Below, in pieces: positions 1 to 9,630 of a stretch of 30,279 nt of DNA (position 1 is the first letter of the stretch; every line of letters starts with the position of its first letter). The position numbers and the translations under genes were made by a program. The notes under the pieces were generated by a model. That model had not been told where the DNA came from. It did not search any database and was given only the letters and a program-made list of their open reading frames with translations. This DNA comes from Pseudomonadota bacterium (GTDB lineage: Bacteria; Pseudomonadota; Gammaproteobacteria; Burkholderiales; Burkholderiaceae_C), in the NCBI GenBank assembly GCA_023436025.1, contig JAEZKX010000451.1, positions 1 to 30,279 of the forward strand, in the 5' to 3' direction.

Positions 1-22
1 GTCCTCGCTTGCAAGCGAGGAC
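1..22. repeat. Perfect 22-bp palindrome at the window edge
   Basis: The first 22 bases equal their own reverse complement (arms GTCCTCGC and GCGAGGAC around TTGCAA). A second small hairpin (CCCTT-C-AAGGG, 27-37) and a run of six T (43-48) follow. It could be part of a terminator for a gene left of the window, but the T run is too far from the main stem for a classical intrinsic terminator. Function unassigned. Confidence 0.5.
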
Positions 23-156
23 GCGCCCTTCAAGGGGAATGAGATTTTTTATCTTACCCCCGATTCCCAGCCCCGTCATGCCCGCCACCAACCCCGCTCT
101 GGGCACGCCTGCCCCGCATGATGGATAATCTGCCCTAAGCAAAAACAGGAAACACC

Positions 157-1218
157 ATGAACGTACCCATTGAACCCATCAAACTCACCTCGTTTTCCCA
201 TGGCGGCGGCTGCGGCTGCAAGATCGCGCCGGGCGTGCTGTCGGAAATCCTCAAGGGCACCGCCCGCATGCCCCTGCCCCAGGAGCTGCTGGTGGGCATC
301 GAGACCTCGGACGACGCGGCGGTCTACAAGCTCAACGACGAACAGGCACTGATCGCCACCACCGACTTCTTCATGCCCATCGTCGACGATCCGTTCGACT
401 TCGGCCGCATCGCCGCCACCAACGCGATCTCCGACGTCTATGCCATGGGCGGCCGGCCCATCATGGCGCTGGCGCTGGTGGGCATGCCGATCAACGTGCT
501 GGGCACGGCCACCATCGGCCGCATCCTGGAAGGCGGCGAAGCGGCCTGCCGCGCCGCCGGCATCCCCATCGCCGGGGGCCACACCATCGACTCGGTGGAG
601 GCGATCTACGGCCTGGTGGCCCTGGGCCTGGTGCATCCGGACCGGGTGAAGCGCAACGCCGATGCCCGCGCGGGCGACGTGCTGGTGCTGGGCAAGCCGC
701 TGGGCGTGGGCGTGCTGTCGGCGGCGCTGAAGAAGCAGCAGCTCGACGCCGCCGGCTACGAACGCATGATCGCCACCACGACCAAGCTCAACACGCCGGG
801 GCCGGACCTGGCCGCGCTGCCCGGCGTGCACGCGCTCACCGACGTCACCGGCTTCGGGCTGGCCGGCCACGCACTGGAACTGGCGCGCGGCGCGAAAGTG
901 TCGGTGCGCCTCGACTGGCAGTGCGTGCCGCTGCTGCAGGGCGCGCGCGCGCTGGCGCAGGCCGGTTTCGTCACCGGGGCGTCGGGCCGCAACTGGGCCG
1001 GCTACGGCCACGAGGTCGCGCTGCCCGAAGGCTTCGCCGATGTCGACCGCGCGCTGCTGACCGATCCGCAGACCAGCGGCGGGCTGCTGGTGTCGTGTGC
1101 GCCAGAGGCCGCGCAGGAAGTCCTGGCGGTGTTCCACCGGCACGGCTTCGGCGAGGCGGCGGTGGTGGGCAGCGTGGAAGCAGGCGGCGCCGCGCACCCG
1201 CTGTCCATCGCCGCCTGA
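157..1218 (+). CDS. selD: Selenide, water dikinase (selenophosphate synthase)
   Basis: This cytoplasmic enzyme makes selenophosphate from selenide and ATP, the selenium donor for selenocysteine and 2-selenouridine in tRNA. The 353-residue protein has the family N-terminus GGGCGCKIAPG, where Cys19 and Lys22 match the catalytic Cys17/Lys20 of E. coli SelD; the catalytic position is a normal Cys codon, not an in-frame TGA. The glycine-rich GGHTIDS and DVTGFGLAGHA segments are also typical of the family, and the length is normal (about 345-350). The ATG is preceded by AGGAAA at a suitable distance, and a GATAAT sequence at 124-129 could be a -10 box without a clear -35. No selA, selB, selC or mnmH lies in the window, so which selenium pathway it feeds cannot be told here. 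It converges on katG. Confidence 0.96.
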   Translation: MNVPIEPIKLTSFSHGGGCGCKIAPGVLSEILKGTARMPLPQELLVGIETSDDAAVYKLNDEQALIATTDFFMPIVDDPFDFGRIAATNAISDVYAMGGRPIMALALVGMPINVLGTATIGRILEGGEAACRAAGIPIAGGHTIDSVEAIYGLVALGLVHPDRVKRNADARAGDVLVLGKPLGVGVLSAALKKQQLDAAGYERMIATTTKLNTPGPDLAALPGVHALTDVTGFGLAGHALELARGAKVSVRLDWQCVPLLQGARALAQAGFVTGASGRNWAGYGHEVALPEGFADVDRALLTDPQTSGGLLVSCAPEAAQEVLAVFHRHGFGEAAVVGSVEAGGAAHPLSIAA

Positions 1219-1232
1219 GAACCTGGGCGACA

Positions 1233-1262
1233 CGGCTCCCTCCCCGGGGGAGGAGGGAGCCG
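1233..1262. terminator. GC-rich hairpin between convergent selD and katG
   Basis: An 11-bp perfect stem (CGGCTCCCTCC paired with GGAGGGAGCCG) encloses an 8-base loop, between the selD stop and the katG stop. It can fold in transcripts from either strand. There is no T run on either side, so it is not a textbook intrinsic terminator; it may act as a bidirectional transcript barrier or 3' end stabiliser. Confidence 0.5.
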
Positions 1263-1269
1263 GTGACCG

Positions 1270-3471
<2,202 letters not shown>

Positions 3472-3644
3472 GCTTCACTCCTGTTGCTGGTCGTGCCTCC
3501 TCGCGAGGCCACCTGCTGTTAGGTTAAGCTGAGCAACGAGAGTTTCGGATTGAACGTGCTGAAGCCGGCCATAGGGGGCCGCTATGCACGGCCACCATGC
3601 GCCCCTGCGCGCAGCCGTCGGCGCAGCCGGCTCCAAGGCCTCGA

Positions 3645-3899
3645 TGTCGGCGCAGGTGCAAAACCAGCGCACGATGGCGCCGGTCCCGTTGCGGATGCAA
3701 TGCGCGCCCCGGCCTCGGTGATCGACGCCGCTGCGGTGCCCAAGCGATCGTCGATCCTCGCAGCGCGCTCCTGTGGCCAGACGGTGTCGCCACCCGGACC
3801 AGGCGCGCCCCTGGTCGTCCGGGTGGAAGAAGCCCTTCGCGGCTTCGTCATCGCTGCTGCCGTGGGCATGCCGGTGAACGCGTGCCAGCGGTCGTTGTC
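3645..3899 (-). pseudogene. Frameshifted remnant of a PAS (PAS_3-type) sensory domain
   Basis: Reading the - strand, a PAS domain can be followed only by switching frames. One frame gives NDRWHAFTGMP; after an apparent one-base loss the next gives HGSSDDEAAKGFFHPDDQG, then RAWSGWRHRLATG. A short shift gives IDDRL, the frame returns for HRSG, and the domain ends IRNGTGAIVRWFCTCADIEALE-like. These pieces match, in order and spacing, the common PAS_3 pattern (W..FTG, HPDD...W, RHRSG, G.IVRWFGT.TDI). No intact reading frame covers them. The flanks (3472-3644 and 3900-4149) show no recognisable gene. It is probably the relic of a PAS histidine kinase. The long + strand frame across this region and the neighbouring tRNA is not a gene. 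Confidence 0.72.
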
Positions 3900-4149
3900 G
3901 CCCTCTGCGTGTGGCCGTCCGGGACAGGTCGACCATCTGCCCGCGTCGGCGGCCCTGTCCGCTTCACGCCATGCGGCCGCCCCTGGCTTCCTCGTGGCGA
4001 CGGTCGTACGAACGACGGAGCCGGTCGGCTCGCGCAGGTGCCGGCGCCGTTCGAGACGCACATCGCCGCAGGGGGAATTCGAAGGGGCCTACCGGCCGAT
4101 GCGGACGTGGCAGCCGATCTACCGATCGGCTCGGGAACGGCAGAAATGC

Positions 4150-4177
4150 AAAAGGCCGGACAGTCGTCCGGCCTTTT
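4150..4177 (-). terminator. Intrinsic terminator of the initiator tRNA gene
   Basis: An 8-bp perfect stem (GGCCGGAC / GTCCGGCC, 4154-4161 and 4166-4173) with a 4-base loop is flanked by AAAA and TTTT, so it would work in either direction. It lies five bases beyond the CCA end of the tRNA on the - strand. Confidence 0.9.
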
Positions 4178-4182
4178 CGATT

Positions 4183-4259
<77 letters not shown>

Positions 4260-4271
4260 TCAGAGAGGGAG

Positions 4272-4277
4272 AGTATA
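4272..4277 (-). promoter_or_regulatory. -10 box of the tRNA-fMet promoter
   Basis: TATACT on the - strand (5 of 6 to TATAAT) lies 12 bases before the tRNA 5' end, the right distance for transcription starting just ahead of the gene. No good -35 hexamer was found at 16-18 bases, so the promoter call rests mainly on the -10 box and position. Confidence 0.55.
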
Positions 4278-4350
4278 GCGCATTTCGCGCGGGTTTCCGC
4301 GGTGCACCATCGTTGTTTGCGCATTTGCGTATTCGTGCGCGGGCGGCGCC

Positions 4351-4743
4351 TCAGCGTCGCGGCACCGCCCTCGCGCCGGCGGGCATTTCCGACAGCAGCA
4401 CCAGCAGGCGCTGGACCTCGGGCCTCAGCGGTGCGACCGGCAGTGGCACGGCGGCGTGGAGCGCGGCTCCGCTGGGGTCGGTGCGGCCAAGGAGCTGCCT
4501 GCCGCAGTGGATGCAGCCCCACAGGCGCAACGCGGGCGCCAGCCGCATCCATCCTGCGCGCGGGATGCGCACCAGGTCGGGCGCCTCGCAGCAGACACCC
4601 TGGCCCCGGTCCATGGCGCGCTGCGCCGCGTCGGTCATGTCGGCCTCGTCGGCCATGTCGGCCATGTCGGCCATGTCGGCCAGGCCGGCCATGCCGGTGT
4701 CGGCGGAAAGCGGGCGGCGGGGCCCATCGGTGGCCGGGATCAT
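4351..4743 (-). CDS. Small hypothetical protein with CxxC motif and ADM repeats
   Basis: This is a 130-residue open frame with an ATG preceded by AAGGAAG at a plausible spacing. It is divergent from the following signalling gene. The N-terminus has a low-complexity stretch (about residues 18-36) made of repeated Ala-Asp-Met units from a 9-bp tandem repeat. A Cys pair (51-52), the segment RIPRAGWMRLAPALRLWGC and Cys77-x-x-Cys80 (CIHC) follow. The spacing of a Cys pair, a basic R.GWMRL.P..RL segment and CxxC resembles small zinc-ribbon-like proteins of unknown function in proteobacteria; that likeness is from memory. No signal peptide or membrane span is evident. It could also be a non-coding stretch with a long chance frame in high-GC DNA. 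Confidence 0.5.
   Translation of the reverse strand: MIPATDGPRRPLSADTGMAGLADMADMADMADEADMTDAAQRAMDRGQGVCCEAPDLVRIPRAGWMRLAPALRLWGCIHCGRQLLGRTDPSGAALHAAVPLPVAPLRPEVQRLLVLLSEMPAGARAVPRR
4631..4693. repeat. 9-bp tandem repeat, about seven units
   Basis: Seven consecutive 9-base units occur with consensus TCGGCCATG on the + strand: variant, variant, three exact copies, then two diverged copies. In the - strand gene it encodes alternating Ala-Asp-Met units, so the repeat is in frame and copy-number change would not shift the frame. Confidence 0.85.
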
Positions 4744-4967
4744 GGGCTCGCTTCCTTCGGAGGCAGCGCCGGGCCGGCGCCATCCTGGGCCATTATTCGC
4801 GCCCGTGCGCAGCCGCAGAAGCTGGCGGAGTGCCTACCTGCTTTCATGTATCGAACGCTAGGCAAAGCCCTGAAAGCCGCCCAGTGGTGGAGGACGCAGA
4901 CGCGCGCCAAAGGTAACATCCCGCAACAGCGCGGCAGTGCGCTGCGCGGCAGGAAGGACCGGACGTC

Positions 4968-7232
4968 ATGGGGATCGCTGACCAGGCCAATGGCCAGCTC
5001 GACTTCCGCGAGCTGGCCGAGACCTGCCCGGTCGCCATCTTCCAGGTCGATGCGTCGGGCCGCTGCACCTATGCCAATGGCTGCTGCGCCCAGCTGCTGA
5101 ACGTGGCCGATCCGCTGGGAACCGGCTGGCTCGAAGCCGTGCATCCGCTGGACCGCGCCGTGGCGATCGCCATGTGGCACCGCAGTTACGACAGCCTTGC
5201 CGTCGAGCGCGTACTGCGCATCGGCCGTCGCGAGGGCCCGGTCAGCCACGTCCGTCTGCGTGCGAGCCCCTTGCCCGCGCCCGGCGGCGGCGTGCGCGGC
5301 TACTGCGTCACGGCGGTGGACATCACGCCCTCGGCCAGCAGCGTCGAGCGGCTGGAGTCGACCAATGCCTTCCTGGCCCGTGCCGAGGCCATCACGGGCG
5401 TGGGCGGCTGGCGGTTCGACATCCGCACGCGCGCCCTGCTATGGACGAGCAACATGCGGCGCATCCACGAGTTGCCGGACGACTACGAGCCGCGTGGCGA
5501 CGAGCATGTGAAGTACTTTCCGGCCGAGGCGCGCGAGCAGTTCGAGGCCGCCGTGCGGCAGTCCATCGCCACCGGCCAGCCCTGGGACCTGGTGCTGCCG
5601 ATGCGCACGGCGCGCGGCCGCGAGATCTGGGTCCACTCCTGCGGCGAGCCCGAGCGCGACGACGGGCGCGTGGTCGCCGTCACCGGCGTGCTGCACGACG
5701 TCACCGAGGAGCGGCGGCGCATGGAGGAGCTGCGGGCGGCACGCGACGCCGCCGACACGCTCAACCGCGCCAAGACCGAGCTGCTTGCGATCATCAGCCA
5801 CCGCGTGCGCACGCCGCTCAACGGCATCGTCGGAAACACCCAGCTGTTGCTGCTCGACGCGGCACTGGCACCGCAGGCGCGCACGCAGGTCGAACAGGTG
5901 GCCAGCAGCGCGCAGTCGCTGCTGGCGGTGGTCGAGGAGGTCCTGGGCACCGAAGGCATCGCGACGGGACGGCTGGCCAAGCCGGGCGCGGTCGAGGCGT
6001 CGGCCCGCCAGGCCGCTTTCGATTTCGCGGTCACCACGCCCCTGGGAGCGGTTCCGCGTCTGCTGCGCGTGCTGGTGGTGGAGGACAACCCCATCAACCA
6101 GGCGGTGGCGGCGGGCATGCTGCGGCACATCGGCTGCGGCCAGGTCGATGTCGCCAACCATGGTGGCGATGCCGTGCGCATGGCGACCGCGGACGCCTAC
6201 GACCTGATCCTGATGGACTGCCAGATGCCGGTGATGGACGGCTACGAGGCCACGCGCAGGCTGCGCGCGGCGGGCTGCCGCGCGCTGATCGTCGCCGTCA
6301 CCTCCACCGTCGTGCGCGGTGCACGCGAACGCTGCCTGGCGGCGGGCATGGACGAATACGTCAGCAAGCCGATCAACCTGGACAAGCTGCGCTGGGTGGT
6401 GGAGCGCGGCCGCACCGCCAGCGCGAGCACGCCGGCGTCGGACCTGGGCACGGCGCTCCCGTCGGCGGCGGCCGACCTGGCGGCCTTCCGTGCCCAGGCG
6501 CCACAACTGCTGGCTCGCCTGGCCGTCGCGGTGGCCACGCTGGAGCGGCCCCGCATCGGCACGCTGGTGCAGTCGCTGAAACGGGCCGCCCTGCGCGCCG
6601 GCGCCGACGAGGTGGCGGCCGATGCCGGCGCACTGGCCGATGCGGCCGCGAACGGCACGCCGCGGCAGGTGTCGGAATGCTTCGACCGGCTGGCGCGCGC
6701 CTGCGCCTTGCAACTGCGGCAATGGCCCGATGCGGCGGCGCCACCAGCGGCCACGGCGGCGCTTGAAGCCCCGTCGCCGGCGGCCGGCGATCCGGCGGGA
6801 ATACCAGCGGCCCTAGAAGCCCCGTCGCCCGCGGCCAGCGATCCGGCGGGAATCCCGGCGCCGCCGTCCACGCCGGTGCAAGCCCTGCGCGGGCGCTGCA
6901 TCGAAGCCTGCAAGCGCTGCACCACCCTCTGCGACGCGGAACTGCAGGCCGACACCCGCTACACGGCGCCCGGCACCCAGCCCTACAGCGCCTTGCACCT
7001 GTCGCTGGTAGCCTGCTCCTCGGTGTGTTCCATCGTTGCCTCCAGCGTCAGCACCGACCTGGGCAACGCCGTCGAGATGGCACGCTGGTGCGCCGATGTC
7101 TGTCGCGCCTGCCGCGACATCCTGCTGCTGCCGGAGCCGGGGCAGCCGCCGCGCGACCAGGTCATCGTGGCCTGCGAACATTGCGCCCAGGCCTGCAGCG
7201 CCCTGGCCGACGCCCTGGCCCACGCGGGCTGA
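4968..7232 (+). CDS. Multidomain PAS/DHp/receiver signalling protein with a C-terminal Cys-rich helical domain
   Basis: The 754-residue protein reads as PAS (about 11-120), PAS_3-type (about 135-250) and a histidine-kinase dimerisation helix with the H-box SHRVRTPLNG (His278; the usual Glu after His is Arg). A receiver follows (about 366-482; Asp373, phospho-acceptor Asp417 in LILMDCQMPVMDG, Thr445, Lys467). Next is an Hpt-like helical segment (about 500-587) where the usual HSLKG is VQSLKR, so the phosphohistidine is Gln535. Then come two 17-residue Pro/Ala repeats and a tail (about 640-754) with 12 cysteines in C-x3-C-x2-C-x3-C-like groups, like DUF326/Csp four-helix copper-binding proteins. 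Only about 35 residues separate the DHp helices from the receiver, so the HATPase domain is missing. It has no membrane segments and is presumably cytoplasmic. The ATG follows AGGAAGGA at nine bases. Ligand and output are unknown; metal sensing through the Cys tail is inference. Confidence 0.92.
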   Translation: MGIADQANGQLDFRELAETCPVAIFQVDASGRCTYANGCCAQLLNVADPLGTGWLEAVHPLDRAVAIAMWHRSYDSLAVERVLRIGRREGPVSHVRLRASPLPAPGGGVRGYCVTAVDITPSASSVERLESTNAFLARAEAITGVGGWRFDIRTRALLWTSNMRRIHELPDDYEPRGDEHVKYFPAEAREQFEAAVRQSIATGQPWDLVLPMRTARGREIWVHSCGEPERDDGRVVAVTGVLHDVTEERRRMEELRAARDAADTLNRAKTELLAIISHRVRTPLNGIVGNTQLLLLDAALAPQARTQVEQVASSAQSLLAVVEEVLGTEGIATGRLAKPGAVEASARQAAFDFAVTTPLGAVPRLLRVLVVEDNPINQAVAAGMLRHIGCGQVDVANHGGDAVRMATADAYDLILMDCQMPVMDGYEATRRLRAAGCRALIVAVTSTVVRGARERCLAAGMDEYVSKPINLDKLRWVVERGRTASASTPASDLGTALPSAAADLAAFRAQAPQLLARLAVAVATLERPRIGTLVQSLKRAALRAGADEVAADAGALADAAANGTPRQVSECFDRLARACALQLRQWPDAAAPPAATAALEAPSPAAGDPAGIPAALEAPSPAASDPAGIPAPPSTPVQALRGRCIEACKRCTTLCDAELQADTRYTAPGTQPYSALHLSLVACSSVCSIVASSVSTDLGNAVEMARWCADVCRACRDILLLPEPGQPPRDQVIVACEHCAQACSALADALAHAG
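6756..6857 (+). repeat. In-frame 51-bp direct repeat (two copies) in the signalling gene
   Basis: Two adjacent 51-base units encode 17-residue copies (AALEAPSPAAGDPAGIP, with one Gly-to-Ser change). They form the linker between the degenerate Hpt segment and the Cys-rich tail. The few differences are mostly silent, which suggests a recent duplication. Confidence 0.9.
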
Positions 7233-7255
7233 GCCCGCAGGACGCCGCCCCAATG

Positions 7256-7280
7256 AAAAACGCCCGCTGCGAAGCGGGCG
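7256..7280 (-). terminator. Intrinsic terminator of the ribosomal operon
   Basis: On the - strand an 8-bp stem (CGCCCGCT / AGCGGGCG with a 4-base loop) is followed directly by five T. It lies 25 bases after the rplQ stop and would also fold at the 3' end of the convergent signalling gene. Confidence 0.92.
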
Positions 7281-7304
7281 TCCTTGCCAGGGGCGGGAGA
7301 GCGC

Positions 7305-7700
7305 TTACTCGGAAGCGGCTTCGCCTTCGCCTTCGGTGGGCTCGGGGCGGTCGACCAGTTCGACCAGCGCCATCGGCGCGTTGTCGCCGACACGGAAGCC
7401 CATCTTCAAGATGCGGGTGTAGCCGCCCGGACGCGCCTTGTAGCGCGGACCCAGTTCGTCGAACAGCTTGCTGACGTTCTCGCGGTTGCGCAGGCGGTCG
7501 AACGCCAGGCGCTTGTTGGACAGCGTGCTTTCCTTGCCCAGGGTGATCATCGGCTCGATCACGCGGCGCAGTTCCTTCGCCTTCGGCACGGTGGTCTTGA
7601 TGACCTCGTGCTCGATCAGCGAATTCATCATGTTGCGCAGCATCGCCTGGCGGTGCTCGCTGGTGCGGTTCAGTTTACGGAGGCCGTGGCCGTGACGCAT
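7305..7700 (-). CDS. rplQ: 50S ribosomal protein L17
   Basis: The 131-residue large-subunit protein has the invariant N-terminus MRHGHGLRKLNR and the body motif TTVPKAKELRRV. Its C-terminal tail is acidic and Glu/Ala-rich (after about residue 118), as in many betaproteobacteria. It is the last gene of the operon, in its usual place after rpoA. The distance to rpoA is 198 bases, much more than elsewhere in the operon, because of an inserted inverted repeat and a small hairpin (CCCCCAG/CTGGGGG, 7725-7731 and 7744-7750). The ATG is preceded by AAGGAAAGGAA. Confidence 0.98.
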   Translation of the reverse strand: MRHGHGLRKLNRTSEHRQAMLRNMMNSLIEHEVIKTTVPKAKELRRVIEPMITLGKESTLSNKRLAFDRLRNRENVSKLFDELGPRYKARPGGYTRILKMGFRVGDNAPMALVELVDRPEPTEGEGEAASE

Positions 7701-7776
7701 GGTGTGGTTCCTTTCCTTATGAATCCCCCAGCCGGATCAGGTACTGGGGGGACACCAAAAAATCAAACTTCGAATA

Positions 7777-7885
7777 CCGGACGCAAAGGTCGCGAAGACG
7801 ACGCAGAGGTCGCGAAAGAAGCCAGGAAAACGTATTGGTTTTCCTTTTGCGACTTTTGCGAAACCTTTGCGCCTTTTGCGTCCGG
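7777..7885. repeat. MITE-like imperfect inverted repeat between rpoA and rplQ
   Basis: A 109-base AT-richer block has ends CCGGACGCAAAGG... and ...CCTTTTGCGTCCGG. The two roughly 48-54-base arms are imperfect reverse complements meeting near 7831-7837. Both arms are built from short CGCAAAGG / CGCGAAGG-like units. It has no coding capacity and could fold into one long hairpin in the operon mRNA. The form (small, palindromic, intergenic, composition unlike its surroundings) fits a non-autonomous mobile repeat of the MITE or REP kind. No target-site duplication was established. Confidence 0.75.
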
Positions 7886-7898
7886 CTATCCGTCTTCC

Positions 7899-8888
7899 TT
7901 AACGCTTGTCGAGCCCAGCCGGCGGCCACGACTCGAGCTTCATGCCGAGGGTGAGACCGCGCGAAGCCAGGACTTCCTTGATCTCGTTGAGCGACTTGCG
8001 ACCCAGGTTCGGGGTCTTCAGCAGCTCGTTCTCGGTGCGCTGGATCAGGTCGCCGATGTAGTAGATGTTCTCGGCCTTCAGGCAGTTCGCCGAGCGAACC
8101 GTGAGTTCGAGTTCGTCCACCGGACGCAGCAGGATCGGGTCGAACTGCTGGCTGGAGCGCTGGACCGGCTGGTCGAAGGCCGCGAGTTCGCTGCCTTCCA
8201 GCTGTGCGAAGACCGCCAGCTGCTCGACCAGGATCTTGGCGGAGGCGCGCACGGCGTCCTCGGCGGTGATCGCGCCGTTGGTCTCGATCTCCATCACCAG
8301 CTTGTCGAGGTCGGTGCGCTGCTCCACGCGGGCGCTTTCGACCGTGTAGCTCACGCGCCGGACCGGCGAGAACGAGGCGTCGAGGACGATGCGGCCGATC
8401 GACTTGGTCGGCTCGTCGCCGTAGCGGCGCATCGTGCCGGGCACGTAGCCGCGGCCCTTCTCCACCTTGATCTGCATGTCGATCTTGCCGCCTTGCGACA
8501 GCGTGGCGATGACATGGTCCGGATTGATGATCTCGACGTCGTGCGGGGTCTGGATGTCGGCGGCCGTGACGACGCCTTCACCGTCCTTGCGCAGCGACAG
8601 CGTGACTTCGTCGCGGTTGTGGAGCTTGAACACCACACCCTTCAGGTTCAGCAGGATGCCCACCACGTCTTCCTGCACCCCGTCGATCGACGAGTACTCG
8701 TGCAGGACACCGGCGATGGTCACCTCCGTCGCCGCGTACCCGACCATCGACGAGAGCAGGACCCGGCGCAGCGCGTTGCCGAGCGTGTGGCCGTAGCCGC
8801 GCTCGAAAGGCTCCAGGGTCACCTTGGCGCGGTTGGTGCCAAGCTGTTCCACGTTGATGGACTTGGGTTTCAGCAGGTTGGTTTGCAT
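7899..8888 (-). CDS. rpoA: RNA polymerase subunit alpha
   Basis: The 329-residue alpha subunit nucleates RNA polymerase assembly and contacts promoter UP elements and activators. The N-terminal domain has ERGYGHTLGNALRRVLL (near residues 28-44). The C-terminal domain has the helix-hairpin-helix NLGRKSLNEIKEVL used for DNA contact. The frame is open upstream to 8948, but the family N-terminus MQTNLLKPKSINVE and an AGAGGAAAG site fix the start at the ATG at 8888. It follows rpsD after 94 bases that include a 7-bp stem (CCCTGGC / GCCAGGG, 8940-8966). Confidence 0.98.
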   Translation of the reverse strand: MQTNLLKPKSINVEQLGTNRAKVTLEPFERGYGHTLGNALRRVLLSSMVGYAATEVTIAGVLHEYSSIDGVQEDVVGILLNLKGVVFKLHNRDEVTLSLRKDGEGVVTAADIQTPHDVEIINPDHVIATLSQGGKIDMQIKVEKGRGYVPGTMRRYGDEPTKSIGRIVLDASFSPVRRVSYTVESARVEQRTDLDKLVMEIETNGAITAEDAVRASAKILVEQLAVFAQLEGSELAAFDQPVQRSSQQFDPILLRPVDELELTVRSANCLKAENIYYIGDLIQRTENELLKTPNLGRKSLNEIKEVLASRGLTLGMKLESWPPAGLDKR

Positions 8889-8982
8889 GCAGGACTTTCC
8901 TCTCAATACCCCCGGCTCGTTACACCGGTAAGGCTGGGGCCCTGGCACCGTGCCCGGCCGCCAGGGAACTCAAAACGATCGC

Positions 8983-9606
8983 TTAGCGCGAATACAGTTC
9001 GACGATCAGCGACTCGTTGATGTCGGCGCCGAACTCGTCGCGGTCCGGCACCTTCTTGAACGTGCCTTCCGCCTTGTCGGCGTTCAGTTCGATCCAGGCC
9101 GGGATGCCGACCTGCTGGGCGAGCTGCAGCGCCTCGACCACGCGGTTCTGCTTCTTGGACTTCTCGCGCACCGCCACCACGTCGCCGGCCTTCACCATGT
9201 ACGACGGGATGTTGACCGGCTTGCCGTTCACCGTGATGGCCTTGTGGCTCACCAGCTGGCGCGCTTCGGCGCGGGTCGAGCCGAAGCCCATGCGGTAGAC
9301 GACGTTGTCCAGGCGCGATTCGAGCAGGAACAGCAGGTTGGCGCCGGTATTGCCCTTGCGGCGGTCGGCTTCCTCGAAGTAGCGGCGGAACTGCTTCTCG
9401 AGCACGCCGTACATGCGCTTGACCTTCTGCTTCTCGCGCAGCTGCAGGCCGAAGTCGGAGGTGCGCTGGCCGGACGTGCGGCCGTGCTGGCCGGGCTTGG
9501 AGTCGAACTTGGCCTTGTCGCTGATGGAGCGGCGGGCGCTCTTCAGGAACAGGTCGGTGCCTTCACGGCGGGAGAGCTTGGCCTTGGGGCCGAGATAACG
9601 TGCCAC
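8983..9606 (-). CDS. rpsD: 30S ribosomal protein S4
   Basis: This 207-residue primary 16S rRNA-binding protein organises the 5' domain of the small subunit; in E. coli it represses the alpha operon. It shows the N-terminal MARYLGPKAKLSRREG and the S4 RNA-binding domain (RLDNVVYRMGFGSTRAEARQ, about residues 97-116). The start is GTG, preceded by AAGGAAAG, and gives the expected N-terminus. It lies after rpsK with 90 bases between, which hold two stem-loops. Confidence 0.98.
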   Translation of the reverse strand: MARYLGPKAKLSRREGTDLFLKSARRSISDKAKFDSKPGQHGRTSGQRTSDFGLQLREKQKVKRMYGVLEKQFRRYFEEADRRKGNTGANLLFLLESRLDNVVYRMGFGSTRAEARQLVSHKAITVNGKPVNIPSYMVKAGDVVAVREKSKKQNRVVEALQLAQQVGIPAWIELNADKAEGTFKKVPDRDEFGADINESLIVELYSR

Positions 9607-9630
9607 TTTTCTCTTTCCTTCAAATGACTA

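Noticed and set aside
157..240. Selenocysteine-containing SelD with an in-frame TGA
   Set aside because: The catalytic position is encoded by TGC (Cys19); no in-frame TGA or SECIS-like element is needed.
7725..7750. Hairpin CCCCCAG/CTGGGGG just upstream of rplQ as a terminator
   Set aside because: No T run follows on the - strand and rplQ lies directly downstream; noted only as a leader hairpin in the rplQ entry.
7284..9020. 578-residue + strand open frame over rplQ and rpoA
   Set aside because: It is antisense to two essential genes and runs through the rplQ-rpoA intergenic repeat; no domain recognised.
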